DNA of 16,605 nt from Parachlamydiales bacterium (GTDB taxonomy: Bacteria; Chlamydiota; Chlamydiia; Chlamydiales; JAJFMK01), in assembly GCA_020050175.1 (NCBI GenBank), contig JAGVKY010000137.1, positions 1 to 16,605 on the forward strand, written 5' to 3'. The notes beneath the pieces were generated by a model. That model was given only the letters and a program-made list of their open reading frames with translations, was not told the origin of the DNA and ran no database searches. A program made the translations under genes and the position numbers. Positions 7,152 through 14,909 of the stretch are shown piece by piece (the first letter of the stretch is position 1; each line of letters opens with the position of its first letter).

Positions 7152-7991
7152 TCATATTACACCAACGGGATATTTATTTTTAATTTCGTACAACGATTTT
7201 GCAATAGTATCGAAAATCAAGGAGACATATCCCCCGCCACCTCTGACCGCCGGCTTCCCTGTTGTATCAATAAAAAAATCTTTACCAAGGATGTTTTTAG
7301 CTACTAAATCTTGATAAGCAAAGACAATGGGATGGCTAGGAGCAAGAATCGTTCCCCCTTTAGGGTTAGTCTCCAGCCATGCACGAATTGTATCACCAGT
7401 AGAAGGTCGCAAATTCCCTATCATCGGGACAGAAATATAGGTAATTTTACAAGAAAAAGGGAGCTCTGCCTCCTTTAGGAGAAGCTCTGCCGCCTCGCTC
7501 TCATTTCTTGCTGACCCTAAAAAATCGTTTACCCACCAATCCCTTAAAGGTCGTTCGCCCGTTAAAACAACCAGCTCATCAAAAGAGATCCCATTTTTCC
7601 AGTCTTCGATTAGCTCTCTCAGGCGATAACGCATGGCTTTGACAAAGCCTCCATAGAGGAACGCATAATTATATTTTTTTAAAAGAGGGCTTTTTCCTTG
7701 AGCTAAACCAAGTTTTTCTAGACATGTAAAAACATCATTCTCAATCAATTGCCAATGGGTAGAATCGACCATATCTACTCTTTCTCGACCATCCCGTCCT
7801 TGGACAACACCTAACCAGTGCTTTTGAGTTTTATGGACAGCTTCTTTCAAACCATCCCCATCTTCGTAGAGATTGTCCAATTGAAGAAGTTCTATCAGCG
7901 GAGGACGAAGCTCTCCACCCTCCTCCAGAAAATAACTTTCAGATGAAAAAAATGAACTCATAACAAATAGGAGTGAAACTAAGATCGACAT
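7152..7991 (-). CDS. Exported DUF218-like (YdcF/SanA/ElyC-type) protein, tentative
   Basis: Protein of about 279 residues, counted from the ATG at 7991, with a signal peptide (MSILVSLLFVMSSFFSSES). A longer reading begins at TTG 8015 and adds eight residues, but the ATG gives the better signal peptide; neither has a good ribosome-binding site. The middle resembles the DUF218 fold: a hydrophobic strand FDELVVLTGERP, then NESEAAELLLKEAELP, then RPSTGDTIRAWL, then GGTILAPSHPIVFAYQDL, matching the family order of VVLGG, an EA helix, sTxeNa and a final strand with SxxH. Family members act in envelope processes in E. coli. It heads the gene set ending in the translocator-like genes, six bases before the next start, so it may have an envelope or secretion-related task. 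The family call is tentative. Confidence 0.5.
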   Translation of the reverse strand: MSILVSLLFVMSSFFSSESYFLEEGGELRPPLIELLQLDNLYEDGDGLKEAVHKTQKHWLGVVQGRDGRERVDMVDSTHWQLIENDVFTCLEKLGLAQGKSPLLKKYNYAFLYGGFVKAMRYRLRELIEDWKNGISFDELVVLTGERPLRDWWVNDFLGSARNESEAAELLLKEAELPFSCKITYISVPMIGNLRPSTGDTIRAWLETNPKGGTILAPSHPIVFAYQDLVAKNILGKDFFIDTTGKPAVRGGGGYVSLIFDTIAKSLYEIKNKYPVGVI

Positions 7992-8057
7992 AATGTTAAA
8001 ATTTGAAATAAACAAGAGGCATTGCCAAAATCGCTTTTCCTCAAGGTTGGTTAGTTA

Positions 8058-11000
8058 ATGCGTATAATCGGGTGGTGTCTTGCAGTAATTTTGGCTTTCG
8101 CCCTACTACTGCCCTCTCTTTTATCGACGCGACTTGGTCCTTATTTTTTTTCCAAGTTTGTCCCATCCACAACTGTCGAGAGTCTCTCTCTAAATTGGTT
8201 ATCTGATCAAGAGGCTCATGGAATTGTCTTTAAAAAAGATGGGGTAACCGCCTTTGTTGAAAAAGCCGTTTTCAAAAATCCGTTATGGAAAGCTTTACTG
8301 ACGCCTTCCCACCCTTTTTCTGAAATTAAGCTTGAAAATGGGAGGATTGAGGCTGGGGGTATTTCTCTTGAACAGGTGAATCTAAATCTTAAAAGTGAAG
8401 ATGGTTTTAAAACTTTTCCTTTTGTCCTAACCGGGGTTTCTCATTCTGAAAAAGGAGAAGGGAAAGTCAATGTTAAAGGCCTTTTATCCGGCCCCGCTGA
8501 TCACTTTAGACCCCTCGATCTAGATGTTGATCTCGACAGTTTTCCACTCGCCACCATCGACCGTCTTTTGCCGCGACCGATGTTAGTAGACGCCTTTGGG
8601 CCTTCACTCTCTTTAACAGGGGCTTTACATCAAGGAGAGATAACTTCCTTTCAAATTCAAGGAGAAAGAATAAAAGGAGGGGGATCCCCTATCCAGCTTA
8701 ATTGGGTGCCTGCGCCAACTTTTTTTCCTGGAATTGAAAGTGTTCAACTGACAGCTGATTTGAGAGAAATGAAGTGGCACGCCCTTGCTAATTTGCAAGA
8801 ACCTCTTTCTTTCTTAGGGCCCGCAGTTACAATCGATGGACTAAACAATAGATTTGAAGTTGAAGCTCAAAATTTAGAAATTTCTCCCCTTGTTTTTGAT
8901 TGGGGTGAAAGGATTTCTCTAGAGCAACCTGTGAGGGGAAAGCTTTTTCAATTACCCTTCCCTTACAAAGCTTTATGTCCGATCACATTTCAAATCGATA
9001 GCGCTTCTCTAAAGAACACCCTTTATTCTCTGGCTATTAAAGGTCATCTAGAGGGCTGTTTAGAGGATCAAAAATCAATTCTGCCTAATTTTGTCATCGA
9101 TTTTACAAAGCAAGATGGGGCTCCTTTTTTATTCGATGGTGAAACAACTTTTACTCTAAAAGAAGAAAAAATCCAAAAAATCTTAGGCGATGGGGGTAAA
9201 CTTGCTTTTACAGCGCAAGGTTATCTTTTAGAAGAGAATGCTTTGGAGCTTGATCCTTTTGCTTTCCATTTAGTAACCCCGCAGCTTGAAGGAGAAGGGT
9301 ATTTTTCTCTTGATAATCAAGGCAAAATAGAGGTGTGGCAGCCGATTACTCTCTACTATCATCTCACGCCGCAAGTGGCAGGTGAGTTTTTCCCGCAGTT
9401 ACCCTCTCTAAAAAGAGACGCCGAGCTTCTCATTGAATGGACTCCTACAGAACCTTTCTATTGGGACAAACTAGACTCTTGGCATTTTCAAGCTTCGTTG
9501 ACGACCCCGTCTCTCCCCTTAGAAGAGTTTTCTTTAGAAAGTCTTATTGGATCACTCGATCTCGATGGAAAAGAAGAAAAGGCTTTGATTACCCTTAAAG
9601 CCCGATCAAATGATAACACGCATCTCGGAGGGGAACTTTCGCTCGATCTTCTTCTGACAAATTGGCTTAAAGAAAATAACTTATCTTTTGAAAAAGCTCA
9701 TCACAACTTTTCTCTCGTGCTAGTAAATTTTCCGACTGCTTTTCTTCCGGAAGAGGCCAAGGAAATTTTTGGAAGCACAGTAAGCCTAGAACTTGATTCG
9801 AAAGGAGAGATGGAGAAAGCGGTAGGGTCGGTTAAAGTCGACAGCTCTTCTCTCAAAGGGAGAGGAAGCTTCGGTTGGGATAAAGAAAAACTAACACTTT
9901 CGACCCCAGGGGTTGAAATTGATCTTTCTCCAGCGTTTTTCGAACCCCTTCTAGAACCAGCCAAGATCAATCTTGAAATTGATAATTTGGTTCTTCCAAG
10001 AAACCAACCTCTCTTAGGAACTGGAAAAGGGCATGCCGAAATAATGCCGACCACCCTTTTAGGGAAAAACGGAGAGAGAATTTCTCTTCCGGCGATGGAA
10101 GGACAGTGGAATTTAGGCAAAGAGGGGCTCCGTTTTGGAATGACGGCTGCCAATGGTGGATTCTCCTTAAATGCGCTTGTTTCCGGGACAGCGCCACTGC
10201 CAAAACGTCCTACGCTTCGCGATTTTTCTCTTGAGTTTCTTTTACGTGGGGGCAATGTACCCTCATCACTTCTTCTCGCTTTTCCGGAGCTTTCCCGAGT
10301 CGAACCTATTCTGGCACCTTCCTTTAGTGCCGACATCGATTTGAAATTCAACAAAGGAGAAGGAACTCTTTCGGCCTCATTGACCTCTCCTAAAGGGACC
10401 TTAGTTGCTGATGGCCTCTTCCATGAAGGTTGGTTTTTTCTCAACCGTCCCCTGGAAGTTTCTTTGCAGATGACTCCTGAAGTAGCCGATGGGATTTTAG
10501 GTGAACTTATGCCTCTTGTTTCAACAGGTGTTAGGGGCCGTTCACCGATCCGCATTTCAATTGATCCCAAAGGGTTTAGACTTCCTATATACCCTTTTGA
10601 CTTCAATCAAGTAGAAATAGGTCAGGGAATTGCGGAATTAGATCAGGTAGAGGTTTATCCAACAAAAGAGCTAGGTGACATTCTTTCAGTGATTGGTGCC
10701 AAAAGTTCGCCAGGTAAGCCGGAGATTCTTTGGTTCACCCCTCTTTATTTTTCGTTGAAAGGAGGCATTGTCTCTTTAAAAAGAGTGGATCTCCTTATTT
10801 CCAACCGCTTCCCGATTGCTATCTGGGGTAAGATTGATATTCCTCGAGACAGAGTTATGTTAGAAATTGGTCTTGGGGCAAAAACATTAGAACTGGCTTT
10901 TGGGATGAGGGGTCTCCCTCAGGATTATATCCTCCCCCTTTCCCTCAGAGGAGCTCTTGATTCTGCTGCGATTGACAAATCTAAAGCTACTGCCAAAGTT

Positions 11001-11261
11001 GGGGCTCTGCTTGCCCAAATTCAAGGCAGTCCCCAAGGTCTCCTGATTGGCGGAGTCCTCGATCTCCTGACCGGCGGCTTCTTTGAAGAGGGGATCCCCC
11101 CTCCAACCACCCAGCCTCCTTGGATCACAGAAACCACCCCCCAAAAGACCCAGCAGCAACAACAGATACAACCCGAGCAGGAAGCCCCTTTAAAACAACT
11201 TTTTAAAGGGATCGAAAAAGGAGCCAAAAACCTCCTCAAGAAAAAAAATAAGAAGAATTAA
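8058..11261 (+). CDS. Large AsmA/TamB-like envelope protein
   Basis: Protein of 1067 residues anchored by one N-terminal helix (about 4-23), with the remaining sequence predicted almost wholly as beta strand. Many repeats have the form 'strand with LxLxG, short turn, next strand' (for example LSLTGALHQG, GKGHAEIMPT, SLKGGIVSL). This is the architecture of AsmA-like and TamB/YhdP proteins, which build a long periplasmic groove for lipid transfer or outer membrane protein assembly. The C-terminal part (about 850-1000) contains IAIWGKIDIPRDRVML and YILPLSLRGALDSAAID, like AsmA C-terminal units. The last about 55 residues are low-complexity Pro/Thr/Gln-rich with a run of five Gln, then Lys-rich. 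The start lies 42-66 bases from the divergent exported-protein gene, depending on that gene's start. Only weak SD bases are seen. The exact subfamily is not assigned. Confidence 0.6.
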   Translation: MRIIGWCLAVILAFALLLPSLLSTRLGPYFFSKFVPSTTVESLSLNWLSDQEAHGIVFKKDGVTAFVEKAVFKNPLWKALLTPSHPFSEIKLENGRIEAGGISLEQVNLNLKSEDGFKTFPFVLTGVSHSEKGEGKVNVKGLLSGPADHFRPLDLDVDLDSFPLATIDRLLPRPMLVDAFGPSLSLTGALHQGEITSFQIQGERIKGGGSPIQLNWVPAPTFFPGIESVQLTADLREMKWHALANLQEPLSFLGPAVTIDGLNNRFEVEAQNLEISPLVFDWGERISLEQPVRGKLFQLPFPYKALCPITFQIDSASLKNTLYSLAIKGHLEGCLEDQKSILPNFVIDFTKQDGAPFLFDGETTFTLKEEKIQKILGDGGKLAFTAQGYLLEENALELDPFAFHLVTPQLEGEGYFSLDNQGKIEVWQPITLYYHLTPQVAGEFFPQLPSLKRDAELLIEWTPTEPFYWDKLDSWHFQASLTTPSLPLEEFSLESLIGSLDLDGKEEKALITLKARSNDNTHLGGELSLDLLLTNWLKENNLSFEKAHHNFSLVLVNFPTAFLPEEAKEIFGSTVSLELDSKGEMEKAVGSVKVDSSSLKGRGSFGWDKEKLTLSTPGVEIDLSPAFFEPLLEPAKINLEIDNLVLPRNQPLLGTGKGHAEIMPTTLLGKNGERISLPAMEGQWNLGKEGLRFGMTAANGGFSLNALVSGTAPLPKRPTLRDFSLEFLLRGGNVPSSLLLAFPELSRVEPILAPSFSADIDLKFNKGEGTLSASLTSPKGTLVADGLFHEGWFFLNRPLEVSLQMTPEVADGILGELMPLVSTGVRGRSPIRISIDPKGFRLPIYPFDFNQVEIGQGIAELDQVEVYPTKELGDILSVIGAKSSPGKPEILWFTPLYFSLKGGIVSLKRVDLLISNRFPIAIWGKIDIPRDRVMLEIGLGAKTLELAFGMRGLPQDYILPLSLRGALDSAAIDKSKATAKVGALLAQIQGSPQGLLIGGVLDLLTGGFFEEGIPPPTTQPPWITETTPQKTQQQQQIQPEQEAPLKQLFKGIEKGAKNLLKKKNKKN

Positions 11262-11319
11262 TCTCATCTGGCTTGTAAATAAGACTTCGCTATTTTGTGC
11301 TCTCTGTGTTTATTTTTTT

Positions 11320-11349
11320 TTGAAAACGAGAGTGCTTTGCAGATTTTAT
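11320..11349 (+). promoter_or_regulatory. Possible promoter upstream of ribE
   Basis: TTGAAA (11320-11325) and TTTTAT (11344-11349) are separated by 18 bases in the 131-base gap between the AsmA-like gene and ribE. A run of eight T precedes it, without a clear stem. No FMN riboswitch core is recognised here. Weak evidence. Confidence 0.25.
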
Positions 11350-11392
11350 GAGGATAGGGCATCATCCTTCTGTCTGAATTAGTTTGAGTTTT

Positions 11393-11980
11393 GTGTTTTC
11401 TGGAATTATTGAGGCCATAGGTCAAGTTTTATCGATCGAAGATCGAGGCCTCCTAAAGGTTTTGCACATCAGCCGCCCCCCGTTTCCTTTGATTGTGGGC
11501 GACTCTGTTGCAGTCAATGGATGTTGCTTGACCGTTCGCGAATTGGACGGGCAAAAAATTATTCTCGACCTGATCCCAGAAACATTAGTAAAAACAAATT
11601 TCCATGATTTAAAAGCTGGCTCTTTCGTTAATATGGAGCCATCTCTCACACTGCAGAAAGGGATCCACGGCCATCTTGTTCAAGGACATGTTGACGGAAT
11701 TGGCACCATCTCTAAAATGGAGCGCTATCCGGGTGATGGATGGATAATGGAGGTTGCCGCCTCCCCTTCTATTCTGGATCTTATGGTTGAAAAAGGCTCC
11801 ATCGCTGTTGATGGCGTGAGCTTAACTGTGATTGAAGTTAAAGATAATTTTTTTTCTTTTTCCTTAATTCCCCATACTGCAGAAAAAACGACGTTGGGCA
11901 AAAAAAAAGTTGGCGATCGGGTAAATCTTGAAGGCGATCTCCTAGCAAAATATCTAAAGAAGTGGATTCCATGCATGTAG
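11393..11980 (+). CDS. ribE: Riboflavin synthase, alpha chain
   Basis: Catalyses dismutation of two 6,7-dimethyl-8-ribityllumazine molecules to riboflavin and a pyrimidinedione, the last step of the pathway. The 195 residues contain the two tandem lumazine-binding barrels: an N-terminal one with GDSVAVNGCCLTV and GHLVQGHVDGIG, and a C-terminal one beginning about residue 95, with KGSIAVDGVSLTV. I choose the GTG at 11393 because it gives MFSGIIEA, the standard start of the family (MFTGIIEA); an in-frame TTG at 11384 would add three residues. Neither has a convincing ribosome-binding site. The 3' end overlaps the start of ribBA, so the two are coupled. The product of ribH, encoded two genes on, is its substrate supplier. 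Confidence 0.93.
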   Translation: MFSGIIEAIGQVLSIEDRGLLKVLHISRPPFPLIVGDSVAVNGCCLTVRELDGQKIILDLIPETLVKTNFHDLKAGSFVNMEPSLTLQKGIHGHLVQGHVDGIGTISKMERYPGDGWIMEVAASPSILDLMVEKGSIAVDGVSLTVIEVKDNFFSFSLIPHTAEKTTLGKKKVGDRVNLEGDLLAKYLKKWIPCM

Positions 11981-13185
11981 AGCGAGTAAAAAAAGCAATT
12001 GAAGCCATCCAGCGAGGGGATTTTGTCATTGTCGCCGACGATAGCGAACGGGAAAATGAAGGCGACCTCATCTTAGCGGCTGAAAAAGCAACTTCGGAAA
12101 AACTTGCTTTCATGGTGCGGCATACGAGTGGAATTATTTGTGTTCCTCTTTCTAAGACGCGACTGACCGAACTGCAAATTGAGCAGATGGTTTATAATAA
12201 TACCGATCCCAAACAAACGGCCTTCACTGTTTCTGTTGACTTCCAACACGGAACAACAACAGGCGTTTCAAGCAAAGATCGCGCACAAACCATTCGGGCC
12301 CTTGTTGATCCAAACACAAAACCAACCGATTTTCAACGTCCCGGCCATATCTTTCCTCTTCGTGCTGTCAATGGCGGAGTTCTGGAGCGTCCTGGCCACA
12401 CAGAAGCTGCTGTTGATCTTTCTCGATTAGCAGGTTTAAGGGAGGGTGGCGTTCTTGCAGAAATTGTAAATGATGATGGCTCTGTAAAGAAATGCGATGA
12501 ACTGACCGAATTCTCAGAACAGCACGGTATTCCTATTCTTTACATTGAAGATTTGATCCGTTACCGCCAAGAGACCGAAACTTGGGTAAAGCCTGTTTCG
12601 AAAGCAGAACTTCCTACTGAGGCTGGCTTTTTTGATGTCATCGCCTTTCAATCAAATTTAGATGGCCATGAACATCTTGCTTTGATCAAAGGGGACATTA
12701 AAGGAAAAAAGAATCTGTTAGTCCGTGTCCATTCGGAGTGTTTAACGGGTGATGTTTTTGGCTCGCAACGGTGCGATTGTGGCGCTCAACTAAAAGCCTC
12801 TTTAAAAGAGATCCAAGAGGCAGATGCAGGTATCATCATCTATCTTAGGGGACATGAAGGGCGCGGTATTGGGCTTGGACATAAGGTTGCTGCCTACCAC
12901 CTCCAAGATGGAGGTCTTGATACTGTTGAGGCCAATGAACGTTTAGGCTTTCCTATCGATCAACGAGATTATGGGATTGCTGCGCAAATTCTTCGCTTCC
13001 TGGAAGTCAACACCATCCATCTTATGACCAATAATCCTCTTAAGATTCTGGGAATGGAAAAGTATGCCATTCAGGTCAGTGAAAGGATTCCCATTTTCTC
13101 CCCGTTGACTACTGAAAATCGTCGCTATCTCGAAACAAAAAAAGAAAAGCTCGGTCATCTCCTTGATCCCCTCTTCACCCCTTAG
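11971..13185 (+). CDS. ribBA: Bifunctional 3,4-DHBP synthase / GTP cyclohydrolase II
   Basis: Provides both precursors of riboflavin: DHBP from ribulose 5-phosphate and the pyrimidine from GTP. From the ATG at 11971 it has 404 residues. The N-terminal RibB domain (1-200) shows DDSERENEGD at 23-32, HTSG at 51-54, RPGHIFPL at 123-130 and HTEA at 143-146. The C-terminal RibA domain (about 205-400) has the zinc cysteines C257, C268 and C270 in SECLTGDVFGSQRCDCG, the catalytic loop RGHEGRGIGL at 293-302 and TNNPLK at 353-358. Both domains look active. After NDDG the usual Met-Ala-Arg is replaced by Val-Lys-Lys. AAGAAG upstream supports the ATG over an in-frame GTG at 11962. It overlaps ribE and precedes ribH, an order ribBA-ribH also recalled from Chlamydia. 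Confidence 0.96.
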   Translation: MHVERVKKAIEAIQRGDFVIVADDSERENEGDLILAAEKATSEKLAFMVRHTSGIICVPLSKTRLTELQIEQMVYNNTDPKQTAFTVSVDFQHGTTTGVSSKDRAQTIRALVDPNTKPTDFQRPGHIFPLRAVNGGVLERPGHTEAAVDLSRLAGLREGGVLAEIVNDDGSVKKCDELTEFSEQHGIPILYIEDLIRYRQETETWVKPVSKAELPTEAGFFDVIAFQSNLDGHEHLALIKGDIKGKKNLLVRVHSECLTGDVFGSQRCDCGAQLKASLKEIQEADAGIIIYLRGHEGRGIGLGHKVAAYHLQDGGLDTVEANERLGFPIDQRDYGIAAQILRFLEVNTIHLMTNNPLKILGMEKYAIQVSERIPIFSPLTTENRRYLETKKEKLGHLLDPLFTP

Positions 13186-13191
13186 TAGAGT

Positions 13192-13225
13192 TTTGGAGTA
13201 CGTTAAGATATCAACGCACTCCAAA
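13192..13225 (+). promoter_or_regulatory. Strong intercistronic hairpin between ribBA and ribH
   Basis: TTTGGAGT (13192-13199) pairs perfectly with ACTCCAAA (13218-13225); one A-C mismatch then leads to CGTT/AACG (13201-13204 and 13213-13216) around an 8-base loop. No T run follows, so it is not a standard terminator. It may be a processing or stabilising element, or a partial attenuator that lowers ribH expression. Confidence 0.55.
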
Positions 13226-13245
13226 CATTTCTCGCAAATCCTTCA

Positions 13246-13686
13246 ATGAATAAACTTATTAATTCATCTGTTGCTGTTGTTGTCAGCCAATTTAATGAAG
13301 AAATTACCGACGTTCTTCTTCACTCTTTTAAAGAAAGTTTGATGGAAAAAGGGTGGAAAGAAGAAAGCGTTGAAGTTTTTTATGTTCCAGGTGCTTTCGA
13401 AATCCCCATTATAGCTCAAAAGCTTGCAAGAACTGGGCGTTTCCAAGCGATTGCCGCGCTTGGCTGCGTGATTAAAGGAGAAACGGCCCATTTTGAGTAC
13501 ATTTCAGAGGCGGTCGCTCATGCTATTCAAAGAGTCGTATTAGATGAATCGATTCCGATTTTCTTTGGTGTTTTAACAACTTACACAGAAGATCAGGCTA
13601 AAAAAAGAACACTACCTCCCCTAGATAAGGGAAGAGAATTAGCGGAAGCTTTGATCGAAACGCTGAAAACAATTTCCGCTATTTAA
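13246..13686 (+). CDS. ribH: 6,7-dimethyl-8-ribityllumazine synthase
   Basis: Condenses the pyrimidine from the RibA/RibD branch with DHBP from RibB to give lumazine, the substrate of RibE; usually assembles as pentamers or 60-mers. The 146 residues are slightly shorter than the common 150-160. Active-site parts are present: SQFN at 14-17, PGAFEIP at 48-54, KGETAHFEY at 77-85, the catalytic histidine H92 in EAVAHAI, GVLTT at 108-112, R121, and K128 just before a conserved Gly. The loop normally read as AGTKAGN is replaced by TLPPLD, an unusual local divergence beside the phosphate-binding site. There is no clear Shine-Dalgarno before the ATG. It lies 60 bases after ribBA, separated by a strong hairpin, and is probably the last gene of the operon. 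Confidence 0.93.
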   Translation: MNKLINSSVAVVVSQFNEEITDVLLHSFKESLMEKGWKEESVEVFYVPGAFEIPIIAQKLARTGRFQAIAALGCVIKGETAHFEYISEAVAHAIQRVVLDESIPIFFGVLTTYTEDQAKKRTLPPLDKGRELAEALIETLKTISAI

Positions 13687-13721
13687 AAAAATAAGAATCA
13701 CAGTTTTGTTTTTTTTATAGA

Positions 13722-13751
13722 AGAAATTCCCCATGATGGAGGGGAATTTCT
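13722..13751. terminator. Perfect 11-bp hairpin between convergent genes
   Basis: AGAAATTCCCC (13722-13732) and GGGGAATTTCT (13741-13751) form a perfect stem with an 8-base loop. It lies after ribH on the plus strand and 10 bases after the stop of the 351-residue gene on the minus strand, where a shared bidirectional terminator is expected. Neither side has a clean downstream T run (a T8 run precedes it on the plus strand), so an mRNA-protecting role is equally possible. Confidence 0.6.
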
Positions 13752-13761
13752 ATTCATCAAG

Positions 13762-14817
13762 TTATTTATTAGCAAAAAATAAACTGTCATCTGTTTGATC
13801 AAATGAATGTCGCCCTGGAGAATCCGAACCACTTCTACTTCCGTCTACATCATCATCTGATGAAGAATATGCGCCATTTGAAAGATATGCAGTTTCTGCA
13901 CTACCACTAACGCCTTCTTCGCCTGCATCTACTTTTGGCGGAATATTCACCGGGCTTGTAGGCGTTCTTTTTAAACCAGACACAGATGCAATGAAAGCAC
14001 AAAAAAACTGATGCTTGTCTGGCAGACCAGAAATTACAGCTAAACGTTCAGATTGGGTAAGAGAATACAAAATCGATTTTAGTTTCATGGCTCCAGGAGA
14101 AATTTCATCCGCAGCAACGACTGGTCCATCAGCTAAAATTGTTCGAACAACTTCTTGAACTTTGGTTGTGTCCGTTTTATAACCCAAGGCAGAGACAAAA
14201 TTAGGGCCATCGCTTACTCCTTGCAAAAGAAGTGAAAGTTCAAATTTTTCAGCCCATGTTAATTGCCTACCCACAAGTTTTAGAAAATCATTATCGTACT
14301 GCAAAGACTTCAGACAATCTGGGGTTACATTTGCAGGTTCAGCAATTAGTTCTCTTAGCCTTTTAACAAGTCTTTTTGCTACAATTTTTTCTGACTCGGT
14401 AAAACCATAGAAACATGAAAGACTAATATCGGAAACTAAAGTTCTAACACTTAAATATTGTGAACGTTCTCCGAAGACTGGATCAAAAAATTCCACGCAA
14501 AGTGGTAGACCAGTTTCTCTAAAATATTGAAGATCTTCTTCACGAAGTTTTTGTTCGGTTTCATCTTCAGCTTTGAAGCTTTCTTCATCGCTTTGACTGG
14601 AATAAGTTTTTCGAGCATTTTCAGCAAGTCTACGTAAAACTAGTTCAATCGGAGGATTGTTGAGGATAAACGAGTTCCAAACCTCCCTTATCCCCTCTAC
14701 ATTAATAGCTGAATGAAGGTGAAGATCTCTTGCTTGCCGAAGTCTTTCAAAGAGCTGAGAGAAGGAAGATCCCTCAGTAGGATGACTTTTGAAACCAGCT
14801 GTTCCGTAACTTGCCAT
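13762..14817 (-). CDS. Hypothetical soluble protein with acidic Ser/Asp-rich tail
   Basis: I do not recognise the family. The 351-residue protein has no signal peptide or membrane segment. The N-terminus (1-25) is rich in Ser, Thr and Gly, as is common but not diagnostic for type III secreted proteins. Residues about 25-285 are helical and mixed-charge, with paired phrases such as TESEKIVAKRLVKRL, TWAEKFELSLLLQGVSDG and TQSERLAVISGLPDK that may be related helical units. From about 285 the chain becomes disordered: a Pro-rich stretch, then a tail dominated by Ser, Asp and Gly, with SSSDDD near 327. AAAGGAG seven bases before the ATG is the best ribosome-binding site in the window and fixes the start. 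It is flanked by convergent ribH and a divergent beta-barrel gene, so it is probably a single-gene unit. A secreted effector is possible but unproven. Confidence 0.75.
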   Translation of the reverse strand: MASYGTAGFKSHPTEGSSFSQLFERLRQARDLHLHSAINVEGIREVWNSFILNNPPIELVLRRLAENARKTYSSQSDEESFKAEDETEQKLREEDLQYFRETGLPLCVEFFDPVFGERSQYLSVRTLVSDISLSCFYGFTESEKIVAKRLVKRLRELIAEPANVTPDCLKSLQYDNDFLKLVGRQLTWAEKFELSLLLQGVSDGPNFVSALGYKTDTTKVQEVVRTILADGPVVAADEISPGAMKLKSILYSLTQSERLAVISGLPDKHQFFCAFIASVSGLKRTPTSPVNIPPKVDAGEEGVSGSAETAYLSNGAYSSSDDDVDGSRSGSDSPGRHSFDQTDDSLFFANK

Positions 14818-14909
14818 AAGAAATCTCCTTTATGCTATCAATTTGGGTGCCAATATTAACAAGTGCGAACATTTAATCATATTCTTCGCTTTTTTTTCGA
14901 CTCAATTAA

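Noticed and set aside
9701..10606. A 301-codon open frame on the minus strand.
   Set aside because: It lies wholly antisense to the AsmA-like gene, is rich in Ser/Pro/Arg as expected of a shadow frame, and has no recognisable domain or ribosome-binding site.
11262..11392. Possible FMN riboswitch before ribE.
   Set aside because: No conserved RFN core segments are seen; only a small GAGGAT/ATCCTT hairpin and T-rich sequence.
11971..13185. Plus-strand 83-codon and minus-strand 93-codon frames inside ribBA.
   Set aside because: They are out-of-frame shadows of a strongly conserved enzyme gene.
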